A DNA stretch of 40,821 bases from Chloroflexota bacterium (GTDB lineage: Bacteria > Chloroflexota > Dehalococcoidia > Lucifugimonadales > JACPCK01): contig JACPCK010000044.1 in the NCBI GenBank assembly GCA_016179845.1, forward strand, positions 1-40,821, given 5' to 3'. Positions 1-8,480 of the stretch are shown one piece after another (position 1 is the first letter of the stretch; every line of letters starts with the position of its first letter). The translations under genes were made by a program, and so were the position numbers. The notes beneath the pieces were generated by a model that did no database searches, was not told the DNA's origin, and was given only the letters and a program-made list of their open reading frames with translations.

Positions 1-1
1 G

Positions 2-148
2 CGCCGTGGGGAGGAGCGGGCCCACAGGGATATCGAGGGCTCCGTCCTTAAAGTGGTCCCCGGCGCCAGTGGTGCGGCTCACAGGGAGAAGCCCCAGGAG
101 TTTGCCCGTCTCGCCACGGCGTTTCTTCAGCAAAAGCTGAACACCTAG
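2..148 (+). CDS. alpha/beta hydrolase, C-terminal fragment (5' end outside window)
   Basis: An open frame enters from the left edge and stops at the TAG at 146-148, leaving 48 residues. The tail reads like the end of an alpha/beta-hydrolase fold: a short strand (VLKVVPGA), then a Gly/Ala-rich turn with a His (GAAHREKPQEF, His at about 80-82), then a final amphipathic helix ending AFLQQKLNT. In this family the turn normally carries the catalytic His, and an 'EKP..F' helix start follows it. The nucleophile elbow lies upstream and is not visible, so the substrate cannot be guessed. The frame has no start codon in the window. A different hydrolase subfamily is possible. Confidence 0.6.
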   Translation, partial: RRGEERAHRDIEGSVLKVVPGASGAAHREKPQEFARLATAFLQQKLNT

Positions 149-321
149 CCAACGCCACAGGCCTCGGCCAGGTTTCTAATAGGTTCCTCTTCCCCGAATG
201 AAAATGGCTGCGCCTACCGCTCAGGGTGAGAAGTGGCGGGCGGGAAGGTCCCTGGCCGTTCAGGGTAACAGGCCCCTTGCCTGCCAGGGAGGGACGTGGT
301 AGAACATGCATGGAGGAGTCT
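149..321. other. intergenic region upstream of the mod gene
   Basis: This stretch separates the hydrolase tail from the restriction-modification operon. The only structure I see is an 8-bp inverted repeat, TCCCTGGC (249-256) and GCCAGGGA (283-290), with a 26-nt loop. The mod frame stays open back to a GTG at 226, so part of this stretch could be coding if an upstream start is used. The translation 226-309 is Arg/Gly/Pro-rich and does not look like protein. No convincing sigma70 promoter was found. Confidence 0.4.
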
Positions 322-2118
322 ATGGCCGAGCTTGTTTGGGACGGCAAGTACGACAAAGAAGGCAAGAAGGTAGCCCCTTTGCGGGTTGCCCTTCCCTTTC
401 AGACAGTTGAGACGGTGAACGAGTCTGCCCAGGAGCGCCAGATGGGACTGGATGCGTGGGCGCGTGGGAGAACGACGGAGTGGCGCAACCGCCTGATCTG
501 GGGGGACAAGAAGTATGTGTTGCCATCCCTGCTGCCTGAGTTTGCGGGCAAGGTGGACCTGATTTACATTGACCCGCCTTTTGACACCGGGGCGGACTTC
601 TCTTTTCAAGTACAGGTGGACGGTGAGGGCTTTACGAAAGAGCCGTCCATCATTGAGCAGAAGGCATACCGGGATACGTGGGGCGGTGGGTTAGATTCAT
701 ACCTCCATTGGTTCTATGAGACTGCCGTCATATTGCGTGAAATGCTTGCTGAGACGGGAAGCATTTATGTCCATTTGGACTGGCACGTAGGTCATTATGC
801 CAAGACAGTCCTTGATGAAGTGTTTGGGACTTCGAGCTTCACGAATGAAATCATCTGGTATTACTACAACAAATTCCAAGGTAACATTAACCGCTTCGCA
901 TCCAATCACGATGTGATTCTTTATTATCGTAAGTCAGGTGACTTCACGTTCTACAGGCAGAAGCAACAACGAGAAGCTCCTACCCGCCAGCTTAAGAGAG
1001 CCTGGGACAAAGAAGTAGGACGTATTGTGAATGCCAAGGACGCGGAAGGGCACGTGATGTACCAGGATGTAGTAGACCAGACTGTAGACGATGTTTGGCG
1101 AATTCCGATGCTTCAACCGGCAGACCAGACCGAAAACGTTCGCTACCCTACGCAAAAACGTGAAGCTATCCTTGAGCGCATCGTCAATGCCTCGTCCAAC
1201 GAAGATGACCTTGTTCTCGACTGCTTTGTTGGCAGTGGCACTACTGCTGCCGTAGCGGAGCGGTTGGGTAGGCGGTGGATTGCGTGCGACCTGGGGCGGT
1301 TCGCCATCCACACGACTCGCAAGCGCCTGCTGGCTATAGGGGCCAAGCCCTTTATCGTCCAGAACTTGGGCAAATACGAGCGGCAACTGTGGCAGGCGGC
1401 GGAGTTTGGGGACGAGGCCACGGCAAAAGTCCAGGCGTACCGCAGCTTCATCCTGGAGCTTTATCATGCCACCCCTATATCCGGCTACGCTTGGCTGCAC
1501 GGCGTCAAGGCGGGGCGCATGGTGCACGTGGGCGCGGTGGACTCGCCCGTGTCCCCTGGGGACATCACCCAGATCGCGGCGGAGTTCCGCCGGGCTGTCG
1601 GAACCGGAAAGGACGCGCCCACCACCAACGGCGTGGACGTGCTGGGCTGGGACTTTGCCTTCGAGCTGAACGAGGTGGCCAAGCAGCACGCGGAGCAGGC
1701 CAACATCAACCTGCGGTTCCTGCGTATCCCACGAGAGGTGCTGGAGAAGAAGGCGGTAGAGCAGGGGGACATCCGCTTCTTTGAGCTTGCCGCCCTTTCC
1801 GTAGACGTGGCGACCAAAGGGCGCGCCGTTACCCTGACGTTGACAGACTTTGTTATCCCGCCGGATGATGTGCCGGAGGACGTGCGACAGGCGATCAAAC
1901 ACTGGGCGCAGTGGGTGGACTACTGGGCGGTGGACTGGGACAACAAGGGGGACACGTTCCACAACCAGTGGCAGGCGTACCGCACGCGTAAGTCGCCGGA
2001 CCTTCAGAAGTCCATTGCCCACACCTACGACGCTCCCGGCGAATATGCGGTGGTGGTCAAGGTCATTGACATTTTGGGCAACGATACGACGAAAACTTTG
2101 AAAGTAACGGTGCGATAG
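322..2118 (+). CDS. site-specific DNA methyltransferase, Mod subunit of a type III-like restriction-modification system
   Basis: This is a 598-residue beta-class amino-methyltransferase. It should transfer a methyl group from S-adenosylmethionine to the exocyclic amine of adenine (or N4-cytosine) in a specific site, protecting DNA from the Res partner. Motif IV, DPPF, is at residues about 84-87, and motif I, FVGSGTT, starts at residue 302; the order IV then I defines the beta class. The region between them (about residues 173-295) should hold the target-recognition domain and is much AT-richer than the flanks. The last about 35 residues (HTYDAPGEY...) resemble a PKD-like beta-sandwich strand pattern. 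ATG 322 is preferred because GGAGG lies at 312-316; in-frame alternatives are ATG 310 and GTG 226. The res gene follows after 3 nt, so the two are surely co-transcribed. Exact methylation type and site are unknown. Confidence 0.85.
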   Translation: MAELVWDGKYDKEGKKVAPLRVALPFQTVETVNESAQERQMGLDAWARGRTTEWRNRLIWGDKKYVLPSLLPEFAGKVDLIYIDPPFDTGADFSFQVQVDGEGFTKEPSIIEQKAYRDTWGGGLDSYLHWFYETAVILREMLAETGSIYVHLDWHVGHYAKTVLDEVFGTSSFTNEIIWYYYNKFQGNINRFASNHDVILYYRKSGDFTFYRQKQQREAPTRQLKRAWDKEVGRIVNAKDAEGHVMYQDVVDQTVDDVWRIPMLQPADQTENVRYPTQKREAILERIVNASSNEDDLVLDCFVGSGTTAAVAERLGRRWIACDLGRFAIHTTRKRLLAIGAKPFIVQNLGKYERQLWQAAEFGDEATAKVQAYRSFILELYHATPISGYAWLHGVKAGRMVHVGAVDSPVSPGDITQIAAEFRRAVGTGKDAPTTNGVDVLGWDFAFELNEVAKQHAEQANINLRFLRIPREVLEKKAVEQGDIRFFELAALSVDVATKGRAVTLTLTDFVIPPDDVPEDVRQAIKHWAQWVDYWAVDWDNKGDTFHNQWQAYRTRKSPDLQKSIAHTYDAPGEYAVVVKVIDILGNDTTKTLKVTVR

Positions 2119-2121
2119 GTT

Positions 2122-4701
2122 ATGCCTCGCACAAGGCGCCCACCTCCCGAACAAGCCAGCCTGCTTGAGGCCAGGGTGAAGACCGCGCCGTGCGTGCCAG
2201 CGGTCCGCAAGGCGGTGGCGGCATGGAAGGAAGGCAGGGCTTACAAAGGAATAACGGGCACTACCCGCATCTTGCTCAATTACTGGTTCTACACGGACCA
2301 CCGTCGGCCAGATGGCCGGAGGTTCCACTATCACCCCGCCCAGCAAGAGGCGATGGAAACGCTGATCTACCTTTACGAGGTGGCAGGGATACGGCGGCAG
2401 AAAGAGATGGTGGAGCGTTATGCTGAAGCATTGCCGAACCTGCGCCTTTCCCGATACGACGACTTCGCCCGCTATGGGGTCAAGATGGCCACAGGCAGCG
2501 GCAAGACCAAGGTGATGGCCCTGGCTGTTGCGTGGCAATACTTCAATGCCGTCGCAGAAGGGCAGGACGATTATGCCCGTGCCACGCTCATCCTTGCGCC
2601 CAACGTCATTGTTTTTGAGCGTCTGAAACTGGACTTTGCGAATGGGAAGATTTTCAAGGCTGACCCAGTTATTCCGCCTGAGCTGGAGGTCTTCTGGGAC
2701 TTTGACTGCTATGTGCGCGGCGATGGGGAGCGGGCAAGCTCCCAGGGCGCGCTGTACCTCACCAACATTCAGCAGATGTATGAGCGTGGAGGCGACGAGG
2801 ACGGCGACATGCCGGAGCCGGTAGCTGCGCTGATGGGGGCAAAGCCTCCGGCCCAGAAGATGGAGATAGAAGACTTTGACCGACGCATCATTGCCCGTGG
2901 CGGGCCGGTGCTTGTGGTCAATGATGAGGCGCACCATACCCACCAAGACGATAGCGAATGGAACAAGGTCATTCGAGGGTTGCACCAAGGGGTCAAGAGC
3001 GGTCTGGCGGCGCAATTGGACTTTTCCGCTACGCCTCGGTTCAGCAAGGGGGCGCTGTTCACCTGGACCGTTTTCGATTACCCGCTGAAGCAGGCCATTA
3101 TTGACGGCATTGTGAAACGACCGATGAAGGGCATAGCAAAGGGCATCAAGGAACAGCCAACGGAGGTGGCAAGCACTCGCTACGCGGCGTATTTGACTGC
3201 TGGCGTAGAGCGATGGCGGGAGTACCGAGACCAACTGGCGAGGCTGGGCAAAAAGCCGATCCTCTTCATCATGATGAATGAGACGAAAGATGCCGATGAT
3301 GTTGGGAACTATCTACAGGTTAAGTATCCTTCAGAGTTTGGAGGCGACAAGCTTCTCATTATCCACACGGATAATTCAGGGGAGGTCTCTAAGAGAGACG
3401 TGGAAAAGGCCCGTGTGACAGCGCGAGAGGTGGATGAGGCGACGAGTCCAGTGAACGCCATCGTCAGTGTGCTGATGCTGCGCGAAGGGTGGGACGTGCA
3501 AAACGTTACGGTTGTTGTTGGCCTGCGCCCATACACGTCCAAGGCGAATATCTTGCCGGAGCAGACTATTGGCCGTGGGCTGCGTCTGATGTTCCGGGAC
3601 TTGGCCGCGCAGCCACTCTACACAGAACGGGTAGACGTTATAGGCAATGACGCCTTCATTAAGTTTGTGGAGCAACTGGAGAAGGACGAAGAGCTTGAAC
3701 TAGGCACATTTACAATAGGGGCTGACAAGCTCCATATCGTTACCATTGAGCCAGATGCAAGCAAACTGGAAAAGGACATTGCCATCCCTGTTCTCAGCCC
3801 TATCCTAGCGCGCAAGAAGAGCCTGGCGGAAGAGATTGGGGCGCTAGATGTGCAAGCCATGCAATGCCCACCACTACCCAAGAAGGAGAACGATGCGGCG
3901 GCAAAGGCGTTCCACTATGAGGGCTATGACATCATCACCCTTCAGAAGCTTATTGAGCGGGACTACACGATCCCAGAAGCTCAGACTGCCCAAGAAGTCA
4001 TTGCCTACTATGCGAAACGCATAGCCCAAGATGTGAAGCTGCCGTCGCAGTTCGCAGCCCTTGTCCCGAAGGTACGGGAGTTCCTGGAAACCAGAGCTTT
4101 TGGCGAGCCTGTGAATCTGGACGATCCAGCGATGGTGAAAGCCATCAGCAGCAACGTGGCGCAGTATGTAACGGTCCAGACCTTTGTGAAAGCCTTGCGA
4201 GCCGTGGTGGTAGAACCGCTTGAGCCGCAGCTTGTCAATGCGGGGAGGAAGCTGTCTGAGACGCCGGCTTTCCCCTGGTCTGGCCTGACGGCCGAGGCCA
4301 AGAACACCGTCTTCAACCTTGTTCCCTGTGGCAATAAGTTTGAGGAAGAATTCGCTATGTTCTTGGAGAAAAAGGCTGATGATGTAGCTTCCTTCGCTAA
4401 GTTACCTGAGAGGTTTCAATTCACGATAGAGTACACCGACTCGGTGGCGAATCTGCGTTACTACGAGCCGGACTTTGTGGTTGTCACCACGGATGGAGTG
4501 CATTACGTTGTGGAGACCAAGGGCCGGGAAGATGTAGACGTGGCCCACAAAGACCGGGCTGCACAACTTTGGTGCGAGAACGCAACAATTCTAACGAGTA
4601 CACGGTGGGAGTATCTAAAGATTCCTCAACCCGAATACAACAAGCTCCAACCCACCTGTTTTGCTGACCTGGCAGTTTTGAAGCCGCCGCCGCTGTTGTA
4701 G
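2122..4701 (+). CDS. type III-like restriction enzyme, Res subunit (DEAD/DEAH helicase plus nuclease)
   Basis: An 859-residue superfamily-2 helicase with a C-terminal nuclease, expected to form a complex with the upstream Mod and cleave unmodified DNA using ATP-driven movement. Visible helicase motifs are Walker A ATGSGKT (123-129), DEAH (268-271), SAT (302-304) and QTIGRGLR (481-488). Near the C-terminus a PD-(D/E)XK signature is complete: PD at 783-784 (YYEPDF), then E798-T-K800 (VETKG). All catalytic residues are present, so the enzyme looks intact. The ATG at 2122 lies 3 nt after the mod stop codon and has no strong Shine-Dalgarno of its own, which suggests translational coupling. A more general 'DEAD/DEAH box helicase of a defence island' label would also fit, but the Mod neighbour makes restriction the best reading. 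Confidence 0.85.
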   Translation: MPRTRRPPPEQASLLEARVKTAPCVPAVRKAVAAWKEGRAYKGITGTTRILLNYWFYTDHRRPDGRRFHYHPAQQEAMETLIYLYEVAGIRRQKEMVERYAEALPNLRLSRYDDFARYGVKMATGSGKTKVMALAVAWQYFNAVAEGQDDYARATLILAPNVIVFERLKLDFANGKIFKADPVIPPELEVFWDFDCYVRGDGERASSQGALYLTNIQQMYERGGDEDGDMPEPVAALMGAKPPAQKMEIEDFDRRIIARGGPVLVVNDEAHHTHQDDSEWNKVIRGLHQGVKSGLAAQLDFSATPRFSKGALFTWTVFDYPLKQAIIDGIVKRPMKGIAKGIKEQPTEVASTRYAAYLTAGVERWREYRDQLARLGKKPILFIMMNETKDADDVGNYLQVKYPSEFGGDKLLIIHTDNSGEVSKRDVEKARVTAREVDEATSPVNAIVSVLMLREGWDVQNVTVVVGLRPYTSKANILPEQTIGRGLRLMFRDLAAQPLYTERVDVIGNDAFIKFVEQLEKDEELELGTFTIGADKLHIVTIEPDASKLEKDIAIPVLSPILARKKSLAEEIGALDVQAMQCPPLPKKENDAAAKAFHYEGYDIITLQKLIERDYTIPEAQTAQEVIAYYAKRIAQDVKLPSQFAALVPKVREFLETRAFGEPVNLDDPAMVKAISSNVAQYVTVQTFVKALRAVVVEPLEPQLVNAGRKLSETPAFPWSGLTAEAKNTVFNLVPCGNKFEEEFAMFLEKKADDVASFAKLPERFQFTIEYTDSVANLRYYEPDFVVVTTDGVHYVVETKGREDVDVAHKDRAAQLWCENATILTSTRWEYLKIPQPEYNKLQPTCFADLAVLKPPPLL

Positions 4702-4884
4702 CAGCGCGAGGATGGTACTTTGCAGGCCGCCCAGCAGGGGGGCGGTAGTGCATATTGAGGCCCTCAGGATCGGGCTGTGGCCTTGTTAATGGGTACGTAT
4801 GATAACAAGCAAGGTTATCGAACCATGAGCGGCCATTTTCTGGGCAGGCCCTGACCGTCTTGGCGGGGAATGATTCTACAAGGC
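4702..4884. other. intergenic region with hairpin and repeat fragment
   Basis: This lies between the convergent res gene and the MFS pseudogene. It holds a GC-rich hairpin, CCGCCC (4727-4732) and GGGCGG (4740-4745), loop 7 nt and no T-tract, which may help end res transcription. A 7-bp inverted repeat CTTGTTA (4782-4788) / TAACAAG (4803-4809) follows. Bases 4818-4832 (TCGAACCATGAGCGG) are identical to 37417-37431, so a fragment of a dispersed repeat sits here. Confidence 0.5.
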
Positions 4885-6184
4885 CTAGGCTGGGCCGTCG
4901 CTTTCGTCCGCCTGGCGGACAGGCCGAAGGGCCGAAAAAAGCATGCCCATGACGGCGAAACCCATGGCCAGCACCAGGCCATCTGAAAAAGCGGCCCCTA
5001 TGGATCGCTGTTCTATCACTTGGGCGGGCAGCCCTTGAGAGGCCAGGGCCCCTCGATGGGCGGACTCGCGGATCTGGTATACGGTTCCTAGCAGCGCCGT
5101 TCCCGTAGAGCTGGACACCTGGCGGCCCCACGAAACAGAGGCGGTGGCCGTCCCCCAGCGTTGGCGCGGGAGGGAACGGATGATTTGGCGGGTGAGAGAA
5201 GACGAGCCGGGCTGCTGAGAAAGTTGCCAGCATGAGTCCTATGCCGAAGGAGGACATGCCGAGGGAGCCCGAGAAGTAGAAGGGAGAGAAGTACATCACT
5301 GGTCCCTGCGCCAGGTAGTTGAGAGCCAGCACTGCCTGACCTGCCAGGAAGCTCCTGTTTCTGAAAAGACTGAGGTCCAGGACGGGCTGTACCGATCGGC
5401 GTTCGATAAGTATAAGGGTGGGAAGCAGGGTCAAGGCTGCCAGGCCGGCAGCCCACACTATAGGCTTGTCCCATCCTACCCTTCCAGCCTGATTCACTGC
5501 CAGAAGAAAGGCGCCTATGCTCAAGAAAAGGAACAGCGCACCGGGGATGTCAAACCGGCCGGGGACCCTCCGCCCAGGGGCAGAGAGCCTGAGGTAGCGC
5601 CAAGAGAGCAGGAACCCAAGAAGGGCTAGGGGTATGCGGGTATAGAAAACGGACTGCCATCCCAGGACCTGCACCAATATGCCCCCCAGGAATGGCCCCG
5701 AGGTGAGGCCGATTCCTCCTACGGCCGCGCGCAGGCCCAGGCCCCGTCCTTGCTCGGCGGGAGGGAAGGCCCTCATGACTAGGGCCGCGTCGGAAGAGAG
5801 AAGCATGGCATGTCCCACGGCCTGGAAGGCCCTGCAAGCGATAAGCTGGGCCGGGTTCTGGGCCAGACTGGAGACGGCCAGGCCAGCGATGAAGACCACA
5901 AAGCCCAGGGTATAGACACGGCCAAGGCCAAGGGCATCCGCCAGGTTCCCTGTGGTAAAGATGATGCTGGCGCTCACTAGCAGGTAGACGAGCTGAACCC
6001 ATATGATTACAGAAGGCGTGGAATTGAAGTCCTGTATCAGGGCGGGGAACGTTACCACTACCTCCAGTTCGGAGGCTGTCAGGTAGCTCCCGATGGCTAC
6101 TATGCCCAGGGTTACCCACTTGGAAGGGACTGCGCCGACGGCAGCAGTCACTTTGTCACCTTTCCCATGTCTAGACGCCAGCAT
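4885..6184 (-). pseudogene. decayed DHA2-family MFS efflux transporter (frameshift and internal deletion)
   Basis: From ATG 6184 about 330 residues read as a 14-TM drug:H+ antiporter (DHA2 type): an N-terminal helix pair with a FPALIQDF motif, later helices such as GFVVFIAGLAVSSLAQ and GPFLGGILVQVLGW, and a last intact stretch GLMLATFSAARLVFS. At about 5190-5205 the frame breaks. The original frame then runs on as Pro/Arg-rich nonsense to 4484. The true C-terminal end continues in another frame: SLPRQRWGTATASVSWGRQ, then the GTALLGTVYQ stretch, ending at TAG 4885-4887. Compared with intact family members, roughly 70-90 residues (about two helices) are also missing at the junction. A frameshift plus a deletion means a non-functional gene, unless it is an assembly error. 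No Shine-Dalgarno is visible before ATG 6184. Confidence 0.8.
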
Positions 6185-6254
6185 AGCACAAAGGAGTCAG
6201 GGGGCAAACTAAACTAGAGACAGGCTTGTTTTCGCTTCCACCCAGTCCAAGGGC

Positions 6255-6283
6255 TTGACCTGGGCCTAGTTATTCCCTAGGCT
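6255..6283 (+). promoter_or_regulatory. putative sigma70 promoter of the ABC ATPase gene
   Basis: TTGACC (6255-6260) and TAGGCT (6278-6283) are separated by 17 nt. The predicted start of transcription is near 6290, directly before the Shine-Dalgarno GAGGG (6291-6295) of the downstream gene. The same -10 hexamer, TAGGCT, is found before hemW. Confidence 0.4.
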
Positions 6284-6301
6284 TCCATGAGAGGGCGAGC
6301 T

Positions 6302-7297
6302 ATGGATTCCAGGGTCCTCCTTGAAGTAAGAGACCTCCACACCCAGATAGTCACGCGGCGAGGGGTTGTAAAGGCTGTCAATGGGGTCAGCCTCACGCTT
6401 CACGAGGGCGAAGTGCTGGGGCTCGTAGGGGAAAGCGGCTCAGGAAAGACCATGACGGCCCTCTCCATCCTGCGCGTTCTCCCCTATGCAGGACGAACTA
6501 CCAGCGGCCAGGTGTTCTACCGTGGCAGGGACCTTCTGAAGATGCGTATCTCAGACTTGCGGCGCATCAGGGGGAAAGAGATATCCATGGTCATGCAGAA
6601 CGCCTCCTCAGCCCTGGACCCGGTCATGAGGATAGGGGCCCAAGTTGTGGAGGCCATAACGGCCCATGACACCTCTTCACGCCGCGATGCCGAGCGCCAG
6701 GCCGTACAGACCCTTGGCGACATGGGCCTTCCGGACCCAGAAAGGATGATGAGGCAGTACCCGTACCAGCTAAGCGGTGGTATGGCCCAGCGGGTCGTCC
6801 TGGCTATGGCGGTAGCCTTGCGGCCCAGTGTTTTGATTGCTGACGAGCCTACCTCGGGCCTGGACGTCACCCTCCAGGCCGAGATCCTCAGCCGCCTACA
6901 GCAGTTACAGCAGGAGTCGAGGACTGCCGTCCTGCTCATCACCCACGACATAGGGGTAGTGTCTGTGATGGCCCAAAGGGTGGCTGTAATATACGCCGGT
7001 TCCATAGTAGAGGAAGGTGAGGTCAGGCATGTCCTGGACTACCCTCTTCACCCCTACACCTGGAGCCTCTTGCGGGCTGTTCCCCGCATCGACAACTCGG
7101 ACCAGAGGCTGGAGCCAATCAAGGGTATGCCTCCGGACCTCACCAGCCTCCCTGACCAGTGCCCTTTCCTGCCCCGCTGCCCCAAGGCTGTAACGGTATG
7201 CCGCCTCGACTCCAGGCCTTCCCTGGACAGGGTAGACATGGACGGGCACCGGGCAGCCTGCTACAACCCCGTCCGCCACGACCAGCGGTTAGCTTAG
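6302..7297 (+). CDS. oligopeptide/dipeptide-type ABC transporter ATP-binding protein (OppD/DppD family)
   Basis: A 331-residue cytoplasmic ATPase that would energise uptake of peptides or similar solutes, coupled to membrane permeases. Walker A GESGSGKT is at 43-50, the signature LSGGMAQ at 157-163 and Walker B with D181-E182 (LIADEPTSGLD). The C-terminal extension carries the Cys-rich 'oligo_HPY' region (CPFLPRCP, then further Cys), which is typical of OppD/DppD proteins and may bind an iron-sulfur cluster. ATG 6302 is preferred over ATG 6287 because GAGGG sits 6 nt upstream of it. No permease, substrate-binding protein or partner ATPase gene is next to it: its neighbours are an MFS pseudogene and holA. 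It therefore looks like an orphan subunit, perhaps serving a transporter encoded elsewhere. Confidence 0.88.
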   Translation: MDSRVLLEVRDLHTQIVTRRGVVKAVNGVSLTLHEGEVLGLVGESGSGKTMTALSILRVLPYAGRTTSGQVFYRGRDLLKMRISDLRRIRGKEISMVMQNASSALDPVMRIGAQVVEAITAHDTSSRRDAERQAVQTLGDMGLPDPERMMRQYPYQLSGGMAQRVVLAMAVALRPSVLIADEPTSGLDVTLQAEILSRLQQLQQESRTAVLLITHDIGVVSVMAQRVAVIYAGSIVEEGEVRHVLDYPLHPYTWSLLRAVPRIDNSDQRLEPIKGMPPDLTSLPDQCPFLPRCPKAVTVCRLDSRPSLDRVDMDGHRAACYNPVRHDQRLA

Positions 7298-7356
7298 TCT
7301 ACACTGGGCAACGCAATCAGGGGACTGCGAGTATTCAGTTGCTTTAGGAGAGCCTG

Positions 7357-8364
7357 TCAGCCTGATGCAGGGCGGGCTTCGGTGATTAGGAGGTCCAGGG
7401 CGAGTCCTTCCTCAAGCTGTCCGGTCTTGATGGCCACGTCGGCTTTGAGGATGAGCCTGTGCAGGGCTGCCAAACGCTTCGGTGGATAGCGGGAGGCCTG
7501 TTCCAGGGTCTTCCTCAGAGGGTACTCAGATAAGAGACCCAAGCGTTTTCCTATCTCGGACTGTGTTACGCCCTGGGCAACCATCTCTCGGGCCTGGATC
7601 AGGTGGCTCACCTGGCGCGCCAGCATAGCCAGGATGGCCGTAGCCCCCTGGCCCTCTTCCATGAGACGGTGTACCAGATTGACACCTAAGGATGGGTTCC
7701 CTTCCAGCACGGCATCCACGGCGGCGAAGATGTTGGCTTCTTTGGCGGAGCTAACCAGCCTCCCGATGTCCTTTCCCTCCGCTGGTCTGCCCATGCAGAA
7801 GAGGGCCAGCTTTTCCAGCTCGTTGTCCATAGCCCAGAGGTTGGGACCTGTGAGAGAGACCAGCGAGTCCAGGGCCTCGGCGGTCAGAGATAGGCCTTTT
7901 GGCTGGCTGCGGGCCCTGACCCACTGTTTCAACTCTGCGTGGCGCAGGCTAGGAAAGGTTCTCACGCGGGCCAGAGGGCCAAGAACCTCCAGCAAAGCGT
8001 TCTCCCTCTGCAGGGCCCCGTCAACGAACACCACGTCGGTCGTCGGTGGAATGGCCTTCAGTACCCCTAGGAGCGCGGTGCTGTCTACTGGGGCTGCCCT
8101 GGGCGCCGGTGAACTGGCGCGTCTCCGGCTGGACCGGGGTGCCTGCTGGAACTGGGACAGGAGGCCCTCCACCAGCACCAGACGCCGCTCGGCAAGAAAG
8201 GGGACTGTGTGGCAGGCGTTCCTCAGCCGTTCTATAGTGATGTCCGGTCCCGTTAGATGGATAATGTTGCTGTCCCGAACATCCTGCGGACCAACGGCCT
8301 CCTTCAGTGCCCTAAGGGCCTCGAAAAGTGAGAAGGTGTCTGCGCCATAAAAAAGGTATATCAT
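7357..8364 (-). CDS. holA: DNA polymerase III subunit delta
   Basis: A 335-residue protein of the clamp-loader delta family, which opens the beta sliding clamp in the replisome. The N-terminus (MIYLFYGADTF) is the degenerate AAA+ entry of the family, where a P-loop is replaced by a 'GxDxF' type turn. Later blocks are typical: NACHTVPFLAERRLVLVEG, a middle lid region (VSLTGPNLWAMDNELEKLAL) and the C-terminal collar (LLSEYPLRKTLEQASRYPPKRL). A Ser/Arg/Ala-rich insert near residues 80-95 is unusual but lies in a loop. ATG 8364 matches family length; a TTG at 8379 is in frame. No clear Shine-Dalgarno is visible. It is monocistronic and divergent from the beta-propeller gene. Confidence 0.87.
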   Translation of the reverse strand: MIYLFYGADTFSLFEALRALKEAVGPQDVRDSNIIHLTGPDITIERLRNACHTVPFLAERRLVLVEGLLSQFQQAPRSSRRRASSPAPRAAPVDSTALLGVLKAIPPTTDVVFVDGALQRENALLEVLGPLARVRTFPSLRHAELKQWVRARSQPKGLSLTAEALDSLVSLTGPNLWAMDNELEKLALFCMGRPAEGKDIGRLVSSAKEANIFAAVDAVLEGNPSLGVNLVHRLMEEGQGATAILAMLARQVSHLIQAREMVAQGVTQSEIGKRLGLLSEYPLRKTLEQASRYPPKRLAALHRLILKADVAIKTGQLEEGLALDLLITEARPASG

Positions 8365-8408
8365 TTGGACAGCAATCAATACCGTTACGGGACTATGTCA
8401 TTGGATTT

Positions 8409-8427
8409 GGTATACATCATACCAGGA
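8409..8427. promoter_or_regulatory. short inverted repeat between holA and the beta-propeller gene
   Basis: TGGTAT and ATACCA form a 6-bp inverted repeat with a 5-nt centre in the 116-bp divergent intergenic region. It could be an operator or chance. No strong -35/-10 pair was found beside it. Confidence 0.2.
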
Positions 8428-8480
8428 TATCTTGCCGACAGACTACCCCGATGAAATGGCGCGACCCGAGAGGGGCAACT

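Noticed and set aside
934..3234. A 766-residue minus-strand open frame opposite mod and res
   Set aside because: It runs antisense to two genes with clear enzyme motifs; its composition (His/Arg/Val/Pro-rich) is what the reverse strand of GC-rich codons gives, and no domain is recognised.
4484..4884. Extension of the MFS frame beyond the break near 5200 to 4484
   Set aside because: It is Pro/Arg-rich with no membrane helices, while the true C-terminal helix and family residues are found in another frame ending at 4885.
8468..8480. A start of the beta-propeller gene at 8328 overlapping holA
   Set aside because: The 51 additional residues show no domain, would overlap the holA start, and ATG 8481 has GAGAGGGG at the right distance.
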